A stretch of DNA of 64,000 nucleotides, taken from Gordonia lacunae (GTDB lineage Bacteria > Actinomycetota > Actinomycetes > Mycobacteriales > Mycobacteriaceae). The DNA lies in NCBI RefSeq assembly GCF_002149015.1, contig NZ_NGFO01000007.1, positions 1 to 64,000 of the forward strand. Direction: 5' to 3'. A program made the translations under genes and the position numbers. Shown one piece after another: positions 45,921 to 55,357 of this stretch. How positions within the stretch are numbered: the stretch's first letter is position 1; the number at the start of each line of letters is the position of its first letter. The notes beneath the pieces were generated by a model. The model saw only the letters and a program-made list of their open reading frames with translations, did not search any database and was not told the origin of the DNA.

Positions 45921-47522
45921 TCAGATGGCCGGGTCCTGTTCCGGCTCCTCGCTGCCCGATCTCGTCTGCGCCGGCCCGCCGTCGAGGACGGCGACGATCC
46001 CGAGGTCGGCGAGCCGTTCCTGCTCGCTCACCGACAGGGTCTGGATACTGCCGATCCGGCGTGCGACCTCCGGGCGCGCGCGGCGTAGGTAGACGTACCA
46101 CCCGACGGCGAGCGCGAGGAAGGCGCCGAACACGAGGGGGAGCACGTTGAACGGCCACTCGGGTTGCGGATACACGTTGTTGACGATGACGTAGCCCAGA
46201 CCGAGTGCGGCGAGACCCGAGACCGTTGCGCTGGCCGGCGTCAGAGCCTTGATCCGGTACAGCCAGATCGGGGTGGCGATCACCACGAGCAGGTAGCTGA
46301 TGAGAAAGCCCCAGTTGGCCACGTAGGCGCCGTACACGTCGAAGACGAGACGCCCGGCCGAGCTGAACGTCGCGACCACCGCAAACGCAAGGGCGGCCGC
46401 ACCGACGACGAGAATGCCGACCCACGGAGTCCCGTGGCGTGGGTGCACACGCGCGAGAGCGCGGGGTAGCGCGCCCTCGTGGGCGAACGTGAACAGGGTG
46501 CGTGCCGCCGACGTGGTGACGGCGGTGACGAAGACGATGAATGCGATGGCGACCGCGGCGCTGACGAGGGTGTTGATCCAGGAAACGCCGGTCTCATCGG
46601 CAAGCTGGGGCAGGACCGCCTTGTCGGTGTCGATCCCGTCGAAGTGCAGGACCTGCGGATAGGTTGCGAGCAGGTACAGCACACCGATGATGAGCACCAC
46701 CCGGAGCAGGGCACGCGCGATCGTGCGATGGGCTTCGCGGGCTTCGGCGCCGAGCGATGCGACACTCTCGAATCCTGCGTAGGAGCCGACGGCCGTCACC
46801 GCCGCCACGAATGTCGCGCTGTTCCCGAGGTTGGACAGGCTCCACTGCTCACTGTCGATGCGGAAGCCGTACGCCACATAGGACGCGCCGATGATCACGG
46901 CGATCGCGATCAGCGCCAAGACCTCGAATGCGAGCTCGTATCTGGCCGCGAGAGTTGCGCCGCGCAGCGGAAGGTAGACGCCGACACCGACGACGATCAG
47001 CACGAGCAGAAGCTTGAACCATGTTGCCTCGCTGCCCCATCCGATCTCGAACAGGAACGCGTCGACATAGAGGACGCCGCCGAGTGCTCCGGTGGTGGCG
47101 AATCCGATGTAACCCAGCAGCAGACTGGTGCCGGCAACGAATGCGAAACCTGGGCCGAGGCCGTTGCCGGTATAGGTACCCAGCGATCCGCTGGACACCG
47201 TCCGGCGCGCCTGGAATCCGATGGTGAGCGCGATGAGCAGCACGATCACCAGGCCGATGACCGCGGCCCACGCCGCGCCTTTGCCCGCAGCCGTGAAGAG
47301 CGCGAAGGGAACCACGGCGATCGCCACACTGGGTGCGGCGGCGGCCAGTCCCTGGGCGAACACGCCCCAGCCGCCCAGTTCGTTCCTCCGCAGTCCGGTG
47401 GTGTCGGCGGAGGTGAGCGTCCGCCCCCGGAGCGACACCGTCGGCGGTGGCGAACTCGCCGCCGGTGATGCGGTTGCGTGAGCGAGGTCGGCCGTGGGTG
47501 GGGTCTCTGCCGATGCAGTCAT
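45921..47522 (-). CDS. APC-family amino-acid permease
   Basis: A 533-residue transporter with about twelve membrane segments and a hydrophilic C-terminus of 50 residues. GWGVFAQGLAAAAPSVAIAV corresponds to TM1, and GSYAGFESVASLGAEAREAH to the conserved TM6 region of APC carriers. It would import an amino acid or amine by cation symport. The ATG at 47522 has AGGGAG upstream. It follows the DszA-like gene by 168 bases on the same strand and may belong to the same unit, but the gap contains room for its own promoter. Confidence 0.9.
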   Translation of the reverse strand: MTASAETPPTADLAHATASPAASSPPPTVSLRGRTLTSADTTGLRRNELGGWGVFAQGLAAAAPSVAIAVVPFALFTAAGKGAAWAAVIGLVIVLLIALTIGFQARRTVSSGSLGTYTGNGLGPGFAFVAGTSLLLGYIGFATTGALGGVLYVDAFLFEIGWGSEATWFKLLLVLIVVGVGVYLPLRGATLAARYELAFEVLALIAIAVIIGASYVAYGFRIDSEQWSLSNLGNSATFVAAVTAVGSYAGFESVASLGAEAREAHRTIARALLRVVLIIGVLYLLATYPQVLHFDGIDTDKAVLPQLADETGVSWINTLVSAAVAIAFIVFVTAVTTSAARTLFTFAHEGALPRALARVHPRHGTPWVGILVVGAAALAFAVVATFSSAGRLVFDVYGAYVANWGFLISYLLVVIATPIWLYRIKALTPASATVSGLAALGLGYVIVNNVYPQPEWPFNVLPLVFGAFLALAVGWYVYLRRARPEVARRIGSIQTLSVSEQERLADLGIVAVLDGGPAQTRSGSEEPEQDPAI

Positions 47523-47690
47523 GACTCCCTGTCCTTCTGGTGAACCGATCTCGCAACGAGGTGCGCTGCCGCGCAACGCCTGCAGGAGATCGTTGGTGGG
47601 ATGAGCCGGTCGAGAAGGAGTATGCGCGCGTGGTGGCACCGGGAGATGTGTTGCGCTCGAACAGGTTCTATGTGTCCGATTCGGGTTCGT

Positions 47691-48986
47691 TCAGAGTGCG
47701 GCCGACGGTGTCGACGCTCCGGCACGTAGATGCTCACGCAAGGTGTGGGTCTCGTATTCGTGGCGGAACAGACCTCGTCGCCGGAGGATCGGCACCAGCT
47801 CGTCGACGATGACGTCCAGGCCGTCGGCCAGCACGTCCGGTTGGAGGTTGAAGCCGTCGATTGCCCCGGAGTGGAACCAGTCCTCGATGTGATCGGCGAG
47901 TTGCTCGGGTGTCCCGACGAAGCCGGCGTGCCCCGAACCCGTGTATCGGGTCTGCTTCAGATACTCGCGGACCGTCGGTGTGGTCCGCCGGATCTGGGCG
48001 ACGATCGACTCACGAAAGCCGAGACTGCCGGTGAACGTCTGCGGATCCGCGGGCGCACGCAACACCTCCTCCGGAAACGGTTCGTCGAGTTCGAGTTTCG
48101 ACGCGTCGTAGCCGATGGCCTGCGACAGCCAGCCGATGGAGTAGGCGGCGGGCCCGCGGTCGTGCAGTTCGTCGCTACGCCTCCGCGCCTCCTCTTCGGT
48201 GCTGGCCAAGGAGAGCAGTAGTCCCGGGAGGATCTTGACATCGTCCGGCGAACGTCCCGACGAACGGGCCAGTCGTTTCACGAGCCGGTAGTGTTCGATC
48301 GCCTTGTCGCGCGTGAGTTCGGCGGCGAAGACACCCTCGGCCACCCGGCCGGCCAGCGCACGGCCTCGTGCCGAACCGCCGGCCTGGAAGAGAACCGGGC
48401 GGCCCTGTGGCGAGGACGGCACCCGCAGCCGGGCGTCCACCGTGAAGAACTCGCCACGGTGACGCACCTCGCGCCCTGACTGAGCCGAATCCCACAGCGC
48501 ATGAACGACATCGACGAACTCCGCGGCGCGTTCATAGCGATCGTCGCGCAACGGGACGTCGGGGAGGCCGAAGTTGCGCGCGGGCGCCGTTCCCCGGGTC
48601 GTCACGATGTTCCATGCGCTGCGTCCGCCGCTGGCGTGGTCGAAGGACAGTAGTCGCTCGGCGAATTCCACCGGATCGTTGAAGGTCGTCGACGCGGTGG
48701 CCACCAGACCGACGTTCTCGGTGGTTCCCGCCACGTATCCCCAGTTGACGGTGGGTTCGAGGTGCGCGGGATTGGCGTCGTACGCGGGGTCGCCGAGAGC
48801 CGGGACGTCGGCGAGGAACAGCGCATCGAGTGTGTCCCGCTCGGCGGCGGCACCGATCCGTCGCCAGTACGCAGGATCGACGAATGATCGGGCATCGAGC
48901 TCCGCCGACTGCCACGCCGCGGGGAGGTAACCGAGCACCAGCACATTGATACCGAGGATGACGTGTCCCTCGCGACGATCGGTCAT
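47691..48986 (-). CDS. NtaA/SnaA/DszA-family FMN-dependent monooxygenase
   Basis: A 431-residue luciferase-fold enzyme. INVLVLGYLPAAWQSAELDA, WRRIGAAAERDTLDALFLAD, NVGLVATASTTFNDPVEFAE and SGGRSAWNIVTTRGTAPARN are the signature regions of the group that includes DszA (dibenzothiophene sulfone monooxygenase), DmoA and NtaA. It needs FMNH2 from a separate reductase, not seen in this window. Neighbours are another luciferase-like gene and a DszC-like gene, all reading the same way. CAGGAG precedes the ATG. The substrate is unknown; an organosulfur or chelating compound is likely. Confidence 0.92.
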   Translation of the reverse strand: MTDRREGHVILGINVLVLGYLPAAWQSAELDARSFVDPAYWRRIGAAAERDTLDALFLADVPALGDPAYDANPAHLEPTVNWGYVAGTTENVGLVATASTTFNDPVEFAERLLSFDHASGGRSAWNIVTTRGTAPARNFGLPDVPLRDDRYERAAEFVDVVHALWDSAQSGREVRHRGEFFTVDARLRVPSSPQGRPVLFQAGGSARGRALAGRVAEGVFAAELTRDKAIEHYRLVKRLARSSGRSPDDVKILPGLLLSLASTEEEARRRSDELHDRGPAAYSIGWLSQAIGYDASKLELDEPFPEEVLRAPADPQTFTGSLGFRESIVAQIRRTTPTVREYLKQTRYTGSGHAGFVGTPEQLADHIEDWFHSGAIDGFNLQPDVLADGLDVIVDELVPILRRRGLFRHEYETHTLREHLRAGASTPSAAL

Positions 48987-49044
48987 TGACACTCCTGAGC
49001 GTTGGGGAGGCACGGCCTGCTGTCGGTCGCGCGCCGAATGGTCG

Positions 49045-49944
49045 TCACAACCACGGATGCGGTTGGGGCACCGGGAAAGCCGGTCGGGAGCGCCGGCGCG
49101 ACGGCACCGAGGTCCCGAGCACCGTACGGAGGGACAGGGCTCGGTCGGTGTGCGCGGCGGTGTCGGTCAACAGGCGTCGTGCGACGCTGAGCACGTCGGC
49201 GACATCGGTGTCCGGACCTGCATCGAGCACCACGCGATCGACGCCGTGCGCCGGAATCTCGTCCACGCCCAGCGACGGTGTCGTACCGGCGCCGAGTACG
49301 ACATCGACCGCGTCGATCACGTCGGCGGTGGGAGCCGGTCCATCCCGTCCAACCCACCAGGCGAGCGCGGACGGGCCGAACGGTGGCTCCGGGATGGTCA
49401 GGGGACCCGCGATGGGATACACACCCTCGATGTCGACATGCTGGATCCGGTCGGAGCGCACGAAGATTCCCGTCTCACGATCGCCGATCACCGAGTCGAG
49501 CGGCCAACTCTGTTCGAGGTCTCGCACTGCCCGCGCCGCGGCGACACAGTGGTGCCGCGTGATCTCGGCATCATCGCGGCCACGGACCCACGGGTCGATC
49601 TCGCCGAGGGAGTGCCTCGGCAGTCCGAACACCACCCCGGTGCGGCCGGCCGAGAGGTGGCCGAGAGACGCGGTGCGACGCGCGAGGTTGTACGGATGGT
49701 CGCGCCGTGGGGGAGCCGCGATGAGGACGCGTGCGCTCGTCGTGCGTGCCATCAGGGTTGCGGCTGCAGCGCTGCCGTCGAACGCGACGTGCGCGGCCTC
49801 GCCGGCGCGGTCGTCGAGCTGATCGATGCCGATGACAGAGAATGCAAGTGGCAGTTGATCCCAGGCGGTGACGAGCTTCTCATCGCCCAGAAGTTGCACG
49901 ATGTGGTTGCCGGACAATCCGAGTCCGACGGAGGGCGCGGCCAT
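49045..49944 (-). CDS. Luciferase-like flavin-dependent protein
   Basis: A 299-residue protein of the bacterial luciferase-like group, shorter and more divergent than its neighbour. LGDEKLVTAWDQLPLAFSVI and ATLMARTTSARVLIAAPPRR match strands of the TIM barrel, with RRTASLGHLSAGRTGVVFGL in the flavin-phosphate region. The C-terminal third is Val/Asp-rich and lacks the usual insertion. It may be a partner or regulator of the monooxygenases rather than a full enzyme. The start lies three bases after the stop of the DszC-like gene, so translation is coupled. Confidence 0.7.
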   Translation of the reverse strand: MAAPSVGLGLSGNHIVQLLGDEKLVTAWDQLPLAFSVIGIDQLDDRAGEAAHVAFDGSAAAATLMARTTSARVLIAAPPRRDHPYNLARRTASLGHLSAGRTGVVFGLPRHSLGEIDPWVRGRDDAEITRHHCVAAARAVRDLEQSWPLDSVIGDRETGIFVRSDRIQHVDIEGVYPIAGPLTIPEPPFGPSALAWWVGRDGPAPTADVIDAVDVVLGAGTTPSLGVDEIPAHGVDRVVLDAGPDTDVADVLSVARRLLTDTAAHTDRALSLRTVLGTSVPSRRRSRPAFPVPQPHPWL

Positions 49945-49947
49945 GGG

Positions 49948-51198
49948 TCAGTTGCCCTGCCCGCCGCGCCCGGCCGCGAAGAGATCCGGTACCGGGTCGG
50001 CCCCGTTCACCACCCAGTCGCCGAGGATGCGTGCCTTGTAGACACGCGGGTTGTGTGACGCCAGGGTCCGCGCGTTGCGCCAATGCCGGTCCAGGAGTGC
50101 CGAAGTGGACACACCCGAGGCGCCGAGTGCGTCGAACACCTCGGTCGTCGCGTTGAGTGCCGCGTCGATGATCACGAGCTGTGCCTGATCTGTGGCGACC
50201 TGCGCGGTCCGGATGAGACGTGCGCGCTCAACCGAGTCATCGGCAGCGTGCGCGGCAGCCAACCTGTCCAGTTCGCGTGCGGTCTGCCGCAGCGCCGACT
50301 CCGCGCCGAACCCATACGCCGACACGCCGCCGATGACCTGCAGCAGTTGTGGATCCGAGGCCGGCACGGGATCGAGTCCCTGGGGGTAGTTACGGCCACG
50401 TGATCGCAGTGCGGTGACCCCGTCGCGCAGGGTGGCCCGGACTATCCCGGTGAGGACCGCGAGAATCGCCACCTGGTAGAAGTGCCCCTGGTAGGCGAAA
50501 CGCTCGGTCACCGGGAAGACGTCTCCGTCCTCGGCGGGCACATCGGTGTAGTTGGCCGTGCCGCTCGCCGTCGTCTGCTGGCCGAACCCGGTCCAGTCAT
50601 CCACGAGCTCGACGCCGGGGTGGTCGCGTCGGACGAGAGCGGTCAGCAGAGTGCCGTCGTCGGTGCGACCGATCACGTCGAGCCAGTCGGCGAACAGACT
50701 GCCGGTCGCATAGAACTTGGCACCGGTGACGCGGTGGCCGTTGCCATCCGGCCGGATGGTGGTGGCCATCGCGGCGAGGGTCCCGTTGTTCGCCTCGGTC
50801 CACCCGCCGCCCACGAACTCGCCCGCCAGGAACCGGGAGATCCACCGGTCGTTGGCCGCCGAACGGGGGGCGTTGAGCCGGTCCTCGACGAACGCCAGGT
50901 GATTGCGCCAGACATGCGCGACGTTGGCGTCGGCCTCGGCGAGTGCGGCCAGCAGGGCGAAGGTCTGCTCCAGCGACGCGCCTAGTCCGCCGTCGGCAAC
51001 CGGAATACGAATCCGGCCCAACCCGGCGGCCTTGAGCCAGGACACCTGGTCGTGCGCGAACTCTCGTTTTCGTTCTCGTTCGAGATTCCCTTCGGCGATG
51101 CGCCGGAAGACCGGCGCGAAACGTTCGTCGAGTTCGCTGTCGGTGGCTGTCGCCGGCTCGAGGTACACCGGCGCAGTCGGGGCCGCGGTGTCGGTCAT
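49948..51198 (-). CDS. DszC/SfnB-like acyl-CoA-dehydrogenase-fold monooxygenase
   Basis: A 416-residue flavoprotein of the acyl-CoA dehydrogenase superfamily. GRIRIPVADGGLGASLEQTF, WRNHLAFVEDRL, GGGWTEANNG and VTGAKFYATGSLFADWLDVI match the group that holds DszC (dibenzothiophene monooxygenase) and SfnB, in which the catalytic Glu of true dehydrogenases is missing and reduced flavin attacks oxygen. It would oxidise a thioether or similar atom. The neighbouring DszA-like gene supports a sulfur role; there is no DszB desulfinase. ATG 51198 fits the family start. Confidence 0.9.
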   Translation of the reverse strand: MTDTAAPTAPVYLEPATATDSELDERFAPVFRRIAEGNLERERKREFAHDQVSWLKAAGLGRIRIPVADGGLGASLEQTFALLAALAEADANVAHVWRNHLAFVEDRLNAPRSAANDRWISRFLAGEFVGGGWTEANNGTLAAMATTIRPDGNGHRVTGAKFYATGSLFADWLDVIGRTDDGTLLTALVRRDHPGVELVDDWTGFGQQTTASGTANYTDVPAEDGDVFPVTERFAYQGHFYQVAILAVLTGIVRATLRDGVTALRSRGRNYPQGLDPVPASDPQLLQVIGGVSAYGFGAESALRQTARELDRLAAAHAADDSVERARLIRTAQVATDQAQLVIIDAALNATTEVFDALGASGVSTSALLDRHWRNARTLASHNPRVYKARILGDWVVNGADPVPDLFAAGRGGQGN

Positions 51199-51250
51199 GT
51201 GCTCACTGCTTTCTGTGGGGGTGAGAGCCGTATGCGGCACGTCGTCTCGC

Positions 51251-52450
51251 TCAGAACCCGACACCGGAGAACGGCAATCGGTCGGTCCCGAAGAGCGCGT
51301 CGAGACGGCGGATGGATCCGGGTCGGTGTTCGACGACCCGCCCGGCGGCCGCGAGCTGGCGCCAACGGGTGCCGCCCAGGTAGGTGGTGGCAAGGGCCGA
51401 GACACCCACACTGACGTCCGGTTCGGTCTCGACGCGATGCACCGATTTCGGTCCGATGTGGAACACGCCCGAGTTCCTCGTCAGGAGGGGATCGGAGACC
51501 GCGACGGTCACCGGATCCTCGTCGCGGTAGGTCCGTGCGTCGAGGGCGGCGTCGACGTCGATGAGGCGTAGCCAGGTCTCGTCGTGCTCCGGCCCGAGTT
51601 CGAGTGCCCGAGGATCGTCGAGTGCAACGACGATCGGGTCGTCGAGCGCCAGGGCCGTGATGGCCACCGCGTCCACCAGATCGAGTGTGAGGAGGTGATG
51701 CCACAGGCCCGCGTGCGCCGCGTCGTTCGTGGCGACGAACTCGGTGACGGTGACGGTCCGTGTGCGGCTGCCGAACCACTGCTCGGGATCCTCGGCCCGG
51801 TAGACGACGTAACCGTCGTCGACACCCGCGGTGTTGTGGAGGACGACATGAATGGGGCCGGGCTCGCCGGCGCGGCGGATTCGTTGCAGCTCCCACCACG
51901 CGCCCGGCAGCCCCACGGTTCCCGGTGAGTTCACCCGATCGGCCACGGCCACGAGTTGATCGTTCGTCGCCGCGTCGTCGATCAGTCGTACCCGGCCCTC
52001 GGCGGGCACCGTGGACCGTAATCGGGTGCGCCGACGATCCAGGCGAGCCGACCGACTGGAGGAGGCGATCCCGTAGCCGAACCGCTCGTAGATGACCGCC
52101 TCCGATGCCCGGAGTGTCGCAACGATCTCCCCGCGGTTGTGTGCGTCGTCGAACTGCGCGGCCATGAGTCTGCTGAGCACACCCTGCCGACGGTGGGTCG
52201 GCAGCACTCCGACGTGGGTGACAGCAGCGTGTGGGACCCGCGCACCCCCGGGAACCGCAAGCCACCCACTGTAGGAATCGACTCCGCCGATGACCACTCC
52301 GGACTCGAGCGCGCCGATGAATCGGCCGGGCTGGGTGATGGTCGTGGCATCGATGTCCATCGTCGGCAGGCCGACCATGGCCCGGAGGAAGGTGCCGAAG
52401 CCCGACCTCACCTCGTCAGGGTCGGACAGATGCCGGAACTCGATGGTCAC
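51251..52450 (-). CDS. Eis-like GNAT N-acetyltransferase with SCP2-type C-terminus
   Basis: A 399-residue protein with the GTG at 52450 (VTIEFRHLSD), the Eis family length. The GNAT acetyl-CoA site is VTHVGVLPTHRRQGVLSRLM (about residues 78-97), followed by ASEAVIYERFGYGIASSSRS. The second GNAT-like and third SCP2-like domains follow; GTRWRQLAAAGRVVEHRPGS and the terminal F lie at the C-terminus, where Eis uses its carboxylate in catalysis. Eis enzymes acetylate aminoglycosides and lysines. It heads the flavin-monooxygenase run on this strand, 52 bases before the DszC-like gene. Confidence 0.9.
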   Translation of the reverse strand: MTIEFRHLSDPDEVRSGFGTFLRAMVGLPTMDIDATTITQPGRFIGALESGVVIGGVDSYSGWLAVPGGARVPHAAVTHVGVLPTHRRQGVLSRLMAAQFDDAHNRGEIVATLRASEAVIYERFGYGIASSSRSARLDRRRTRLRSTVPAEGRVRLIDDAATNDQLVAVADRVNSPGTVGLPGAWWELQRIRRAGEPGPIHVVLHNTAGVDDGYVVYRAEDPEQWFGSRTRTVTVTEFVATNDAAHAGLWHHLLTLDLVDAVAITALALDDPIVVALDDPRALELGPEHDETWLRLIDVDAALDARTYRDEDPVTVAVSDPLLTRNSGVFHIGPKSVHRVETEPDVSVGVSALATTYLGGTRWRQLAAAGRVVEHRPGSIRRLDALFGTDRLPFSGVGF

Positions 52451-52690
52451 TCGCACGAGTATCTTCGTCCCGCGTCCGGAGAGCGAGTGTTTCGCGCGGC
52501 CGGATTTCATTCCTTCGTTCGGGAATCAAACTGTCGGGCAACGAAACCGACCAACGCTATTCCGGACGTGAGCCATCGGATCACGGTGAGCCGAAGAGAT
52601 GCCGGATCGATCGCCCGGCCCGTAGCGTCGTGCCCCGACGTGCGCTGCGAACTCCTCGGCGCACCCCTACGAGGAACGGTCTTCACGCCC
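52451..52690. promoter_or_regulatory. Divergent control region between the GNAT/monooxygenase run and the ABC importer
   Basis: The 240 bases between divergent starts hold no gene. ATTCC (52509-52513) and GGAAT (52522-52526) form a small inverted repeat with an eight-base gap, and ATTCCGG recurs at 52559-52565. No riboswitch fold was recognised. Both transcription units probably start here, but no firm -10/-35 pair could be assigned. Confidence 0.45.
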
Positions 52691-54286
52691 ATGCTCATCA
52701 AGCGGATTCGTCGTCGTGGCGCCATCGCTGTCGCCCTGACACTCACGGTCGCCGTCGTGGTGACCGCCTGCGGCGGTGGCGGGGGTGACTCGATCACGTC
52801 GAAGAACCCGATCGACACCCTGGTGGTCGGGCTCTACACGGAGCCGACGGCGATCGACCCGCAGCGCGAGTACTTCTGGGAGACGTTCCGTGCGTCCCGC
52901 AACATCTACGAGCCGCTGGTACAGGAAGTGCTGTCGACCAACGAGGGTGTGACCGAACTGGCGCCCGGTCTGGCGACGGCATGGCGCCACAGTCCCGACG
53001 CCACCACCTGGACCTTCGATCTCCGACACGGGGTCAAGTTCCACGACGGGACCGACTTCGACGCGGCCGCTCTTGATTTCAACGTCAGACGGTTCTCGGA
53101 TCCGGGGTTCGAGTTCTTCGACGAGAAGAGCGCGGCCATGCTCAAGGCGCGTTTCAATGATCTCGCCGGTACCCGTGTCGTCGACGACCATACCTACGAG
53201 TTCACCTTCAATCGGCCATACCTGGGCTTCCCGCGGCTTCTCGCCCAGTCCATCGGGTCGCCGTTGATCTTCAGCCCCGCGGCGCTGCGTCAGTACGGGA
53301 ACGACGGCTTGTCCGAGCACCCCACCGGTACCGGGCCTTACCGGTTCGTTGAACGAAAGATCAACGACCACATCACTCTCGACCGCAACGACGCTTATTG
53401 GGGTGCGGCGCCGGCGCTTCGGCGGTTGGTGTTCCGGACCATTCCGAACAATCAGAGCCGGCTGGCCGCCTTCCAGAGCGGTGAGATCGACATCCTCACC
53501 CGAGTTCAGCCGACGGACGTCGAATTGCTCGAGAGGCAGGGCGCCTCGGTGCCTGCCGGTACCGCGGCGCAGCTCGACTATGTGTCGTTCCTGTTCGGCA
53601 ACCGCTGGGCCCAGAACCCCACTGTGCGCGAGGCTGTCTCGCTCGCCATTGATCGGCAGAGCCTGGCCGACAACATCTATTCCGGCCACGCGCAACCGCT
53701 GTGGTCGTTTCTCAACCCCGGCAACGAGGCATACGATCCGCAGTTGCGCACCTACTCGTACGATCCCGATCGTGCGCGGGAAGTGCTGGCCGACAACGAC
53801 ATCGACGGCGGTCAGGTATCGTTCAACATCATCGCTGATCTCGCGGGACAGCCCGAAGCGGAAGCCATCTCGGCGAACCTGAAAGCGGTCGGTATCGATG
53901 CGCCGGTCGTCGCCCTCGAACGAGGCAACTATTCGTCCCGGATCTCCAATCCGCAACCCGATGACGGGTTCCACCTCGGCGAATACGGGGGTACCTACCC
54001 GGAGTGGGCGCTGGAGGGGTTCAACTCGACGGTCGTGGCGAACGGCGGTCAACGCTTCGTCGACTATCCGGCGATCACGCGCGCGCTCGACGCGGCGCGC
54101 TACACGAGCGACCCGAGTACTCGGATTGCGAACTGGCAGAACGCCGACAAGGTCCTCGCAGCCGATCACGCGGTGATCCCGACGGTGAATTTCACCCGGT
54201 ACTACGCGATCTCACCGCAGGTGCGTGGATTCGTGTGGCCGAACACCAACTGGTACGACCTCGGTCCGGTGTCGAAGGAGGGCTGA
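52691..54286 (+). CDS. ABC transporter substrate-binding lipoprotein, oligopeptide/nickel family 5
   Basis: A 531-residue exported protein. Residues 1-28 are a lipoprotein signal (IAVALTLTVAVVVTACGGGG; lipidated Cys in VVTAC). The family-5 extracellular domain follows: GLYTEPTAIDPQREYFWETF, HGVKFHDGTDFDAAALDFNV, GTGPYRFVERK and NPTVREAVSLAIDRQSLADN. It captures a small peptide-like or other solute and passes it to the coupled permeases. The ATG at 52691 is in frame with a longer upstream opening; GAGGAACGG lies rather far upstream. First gene of a four-gene importer operon. Confidence 0.92.
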   Translation: MLIKRIRRRGAIAVALTLTVAVVVTACGGGGGDSITSKNPIDTLVVGLYTEPTAIDPQREYFWETFRASRNIYEPLVQEVLSTNEGVTELAPGLATAWRHSPDATTWTFDLRHGVKFHDGTDFDAAALDFNVRRFSDPGFEFFDEKSAAMLKARFNDLAGTRVVDDHTYEFTFNRPYLGFPRLLAQSIGSPLIFSPAALRQYGNDGLSEHPTGTGPYRFVERKINDHITLDRNDAYWGAAPALRRLVFRTIPNNQSRLAAFQSGEIDILTRVQPTDVELLERQGASVPAGTAAQLDYVSFLFGNRWAQNPTVREAVSLAIDRQSLADNIYSGHAQPLWSFLNPGNEAYDPQLRTYSYDPDRAREVLADNDIDGGQVSFNIIADLAGQPEAEAISANLKAVGIDAPVVALERGNYSSRISNPQPDDGFHLGEYGGTYPEWALEGFNSTVVANGGQRFVDYPAITRALDAARYTSDPSTRIANWQNADKVLAADHAVIPTVNFTRYYAISPQVRGFVWPNTNWYDLGPVSKEG

Positions 54287-55356
54287 TGACGACGACGCTG
54301 CTCGAGAAGCGCACGGACCCAGGAGTACCCGGATCCCGGACACCCGAGGCCGCCGGGCGGCCGGCGACACGGTGGAACACGTTGCGACGCACCGCACGAC
54401 GACATCGTCTGGCCCTGCGCATCGCGGGCCGCGTGCTGCTGCTCGTGCCCGTGTTGTTCGTCATCTCGGTGCTGGTCTTCCTACTCGGGAAGGCCAGCCC
54501 GGGCGACCCGATCAAGGCCGCCCTGCACGGGGTGCTGCCGCCCGATGCGGTGGCCGACCTGCAACGGGCCTACGGACTCGATGAGGGTGTGGTCGTGCAG
54601 TACCTCACCTGGGTGTCGAGCCTGTTCACCGACGGCGGCGGTCGCTCGATCATCAACGGTTCGGTTGTCTTCGACACCCTGGGTACCGCCTTCGGCAACA
54701 CACTGATCCTCACAGCAGCGGCGGTGGTGCTGTCGGTGGTCTTCGGTGTGCTCATCGGCACCATCGCTGCGCTGAACCACAATCGTTTCGTCGACCGCGC
54801 GATCATGCTGTTGGTTCAGATCGGCTCCAATCTGTCGGTCTACTGGTTCGGTCTGGTCCTGATCTGGCTCTTCGCGCTCGAGTGGAAGGTGCTGCCCGCC
54901 ACCGGGATGCGGGATGCCGGTGGTGACGGGGGAGTGGGCGACCTGCTCCACCACCTCATCCTTCCCGCGTTCTCGGCCGCGCTGATCTCGATGCTGATCC
55001 TGGCCCGGTTCGCCCGTGCCGGTGTGATCGAGAGCCTGGAGTCCGACTACGTCCGGACGCTGCGCAGCCAGGGGTTGCCGCGGTGGCGGATCCTGACCAA
55101 GCATGTCGGACGCAACGTCGCACCACTCATCGTGACCACGACGGGCCTGGAGATCGGCACGCTGTTGAGCGGGGCGGTGTTCGTCGAGTTCGTGTTCAGT
55201 TGGCCCGGTGTGGGAACCGATCTCATGAACGCGATCAGCGCCCACGACTTCCCCGTCATCCAGGGTGGGGTCATGTTGGTCACCGTGGTCTTCGTGATCG
55301 TCAATCTCGCGACCGACATCGTCGCGGACCTGTTGGACCCGAGATTGAGGAATTGA
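54286..55356 (+). CDS. ABC transporter permease, DppB type
   Basis: A 356-residue membrane protein with six membrane segments, preceded by 50 basic/Pro-rich cytosolic residues. LVPVLFVISVLVFLLGKASP GDP opens the DppB-like domain, and the EAA loop reads ESDYVRTLRSQGLPRWRILT. It forms half of the channel with the next gene product. Its ATG overlaps the stop of the binding-protein gene by one base (TGATG), so translation is coupled. Confidence 0.93.
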   Translation: MTTTLLEKRTDPGVPGSRTPEAAGRPATRWNTLRRTARRHRLALRIAGRVLLLVPVLFVISVLVFLLGKASPGDPIKAALHGVLPPDAVADLQRAYGLDEGVVVQYLTWVSSLFTDGGGRSIINGSVVFDTLGTAFGNTLILTAAAVVLSVVFGVLIGTIAALNHNRFVDRAIMLLVQIGSNLSVYWFGLVLIWLFALEWKVLPATGMRDAGGDGGVGDLLHHLILPAFSAALISMLILARFARAGVIESLESDYVRTLRSQGLPRWRILTKHVGRNVAPLIVTTTGLEIGTLLSGAVFVEFVFSWPGVGTDLMNAISAHDFPVIQGGVMLVTVVFVIVNLATDIVADLLDPRLRN

Positions 55357-55357
55357 C

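Noticed and set aside
48983-49045. A Cys-containing leader peptide (ending RPCLPNAQECQ) overlapping the DszA-like start
   Set aside because: Only two Cys and no clear start; the overlap of its stop with the ATG can be chance within a GC-rich frame. Worth recalling only if sulfur control is shown.
52451-52690. A leader peptide or SAM-type riboswitch in front of the ABC importer
   Set aside because: A frame with two Cys (VASCPDVRCELL) is simply continuous with the binding-protein frame, and no known riboswitch core could be aligned by eye.
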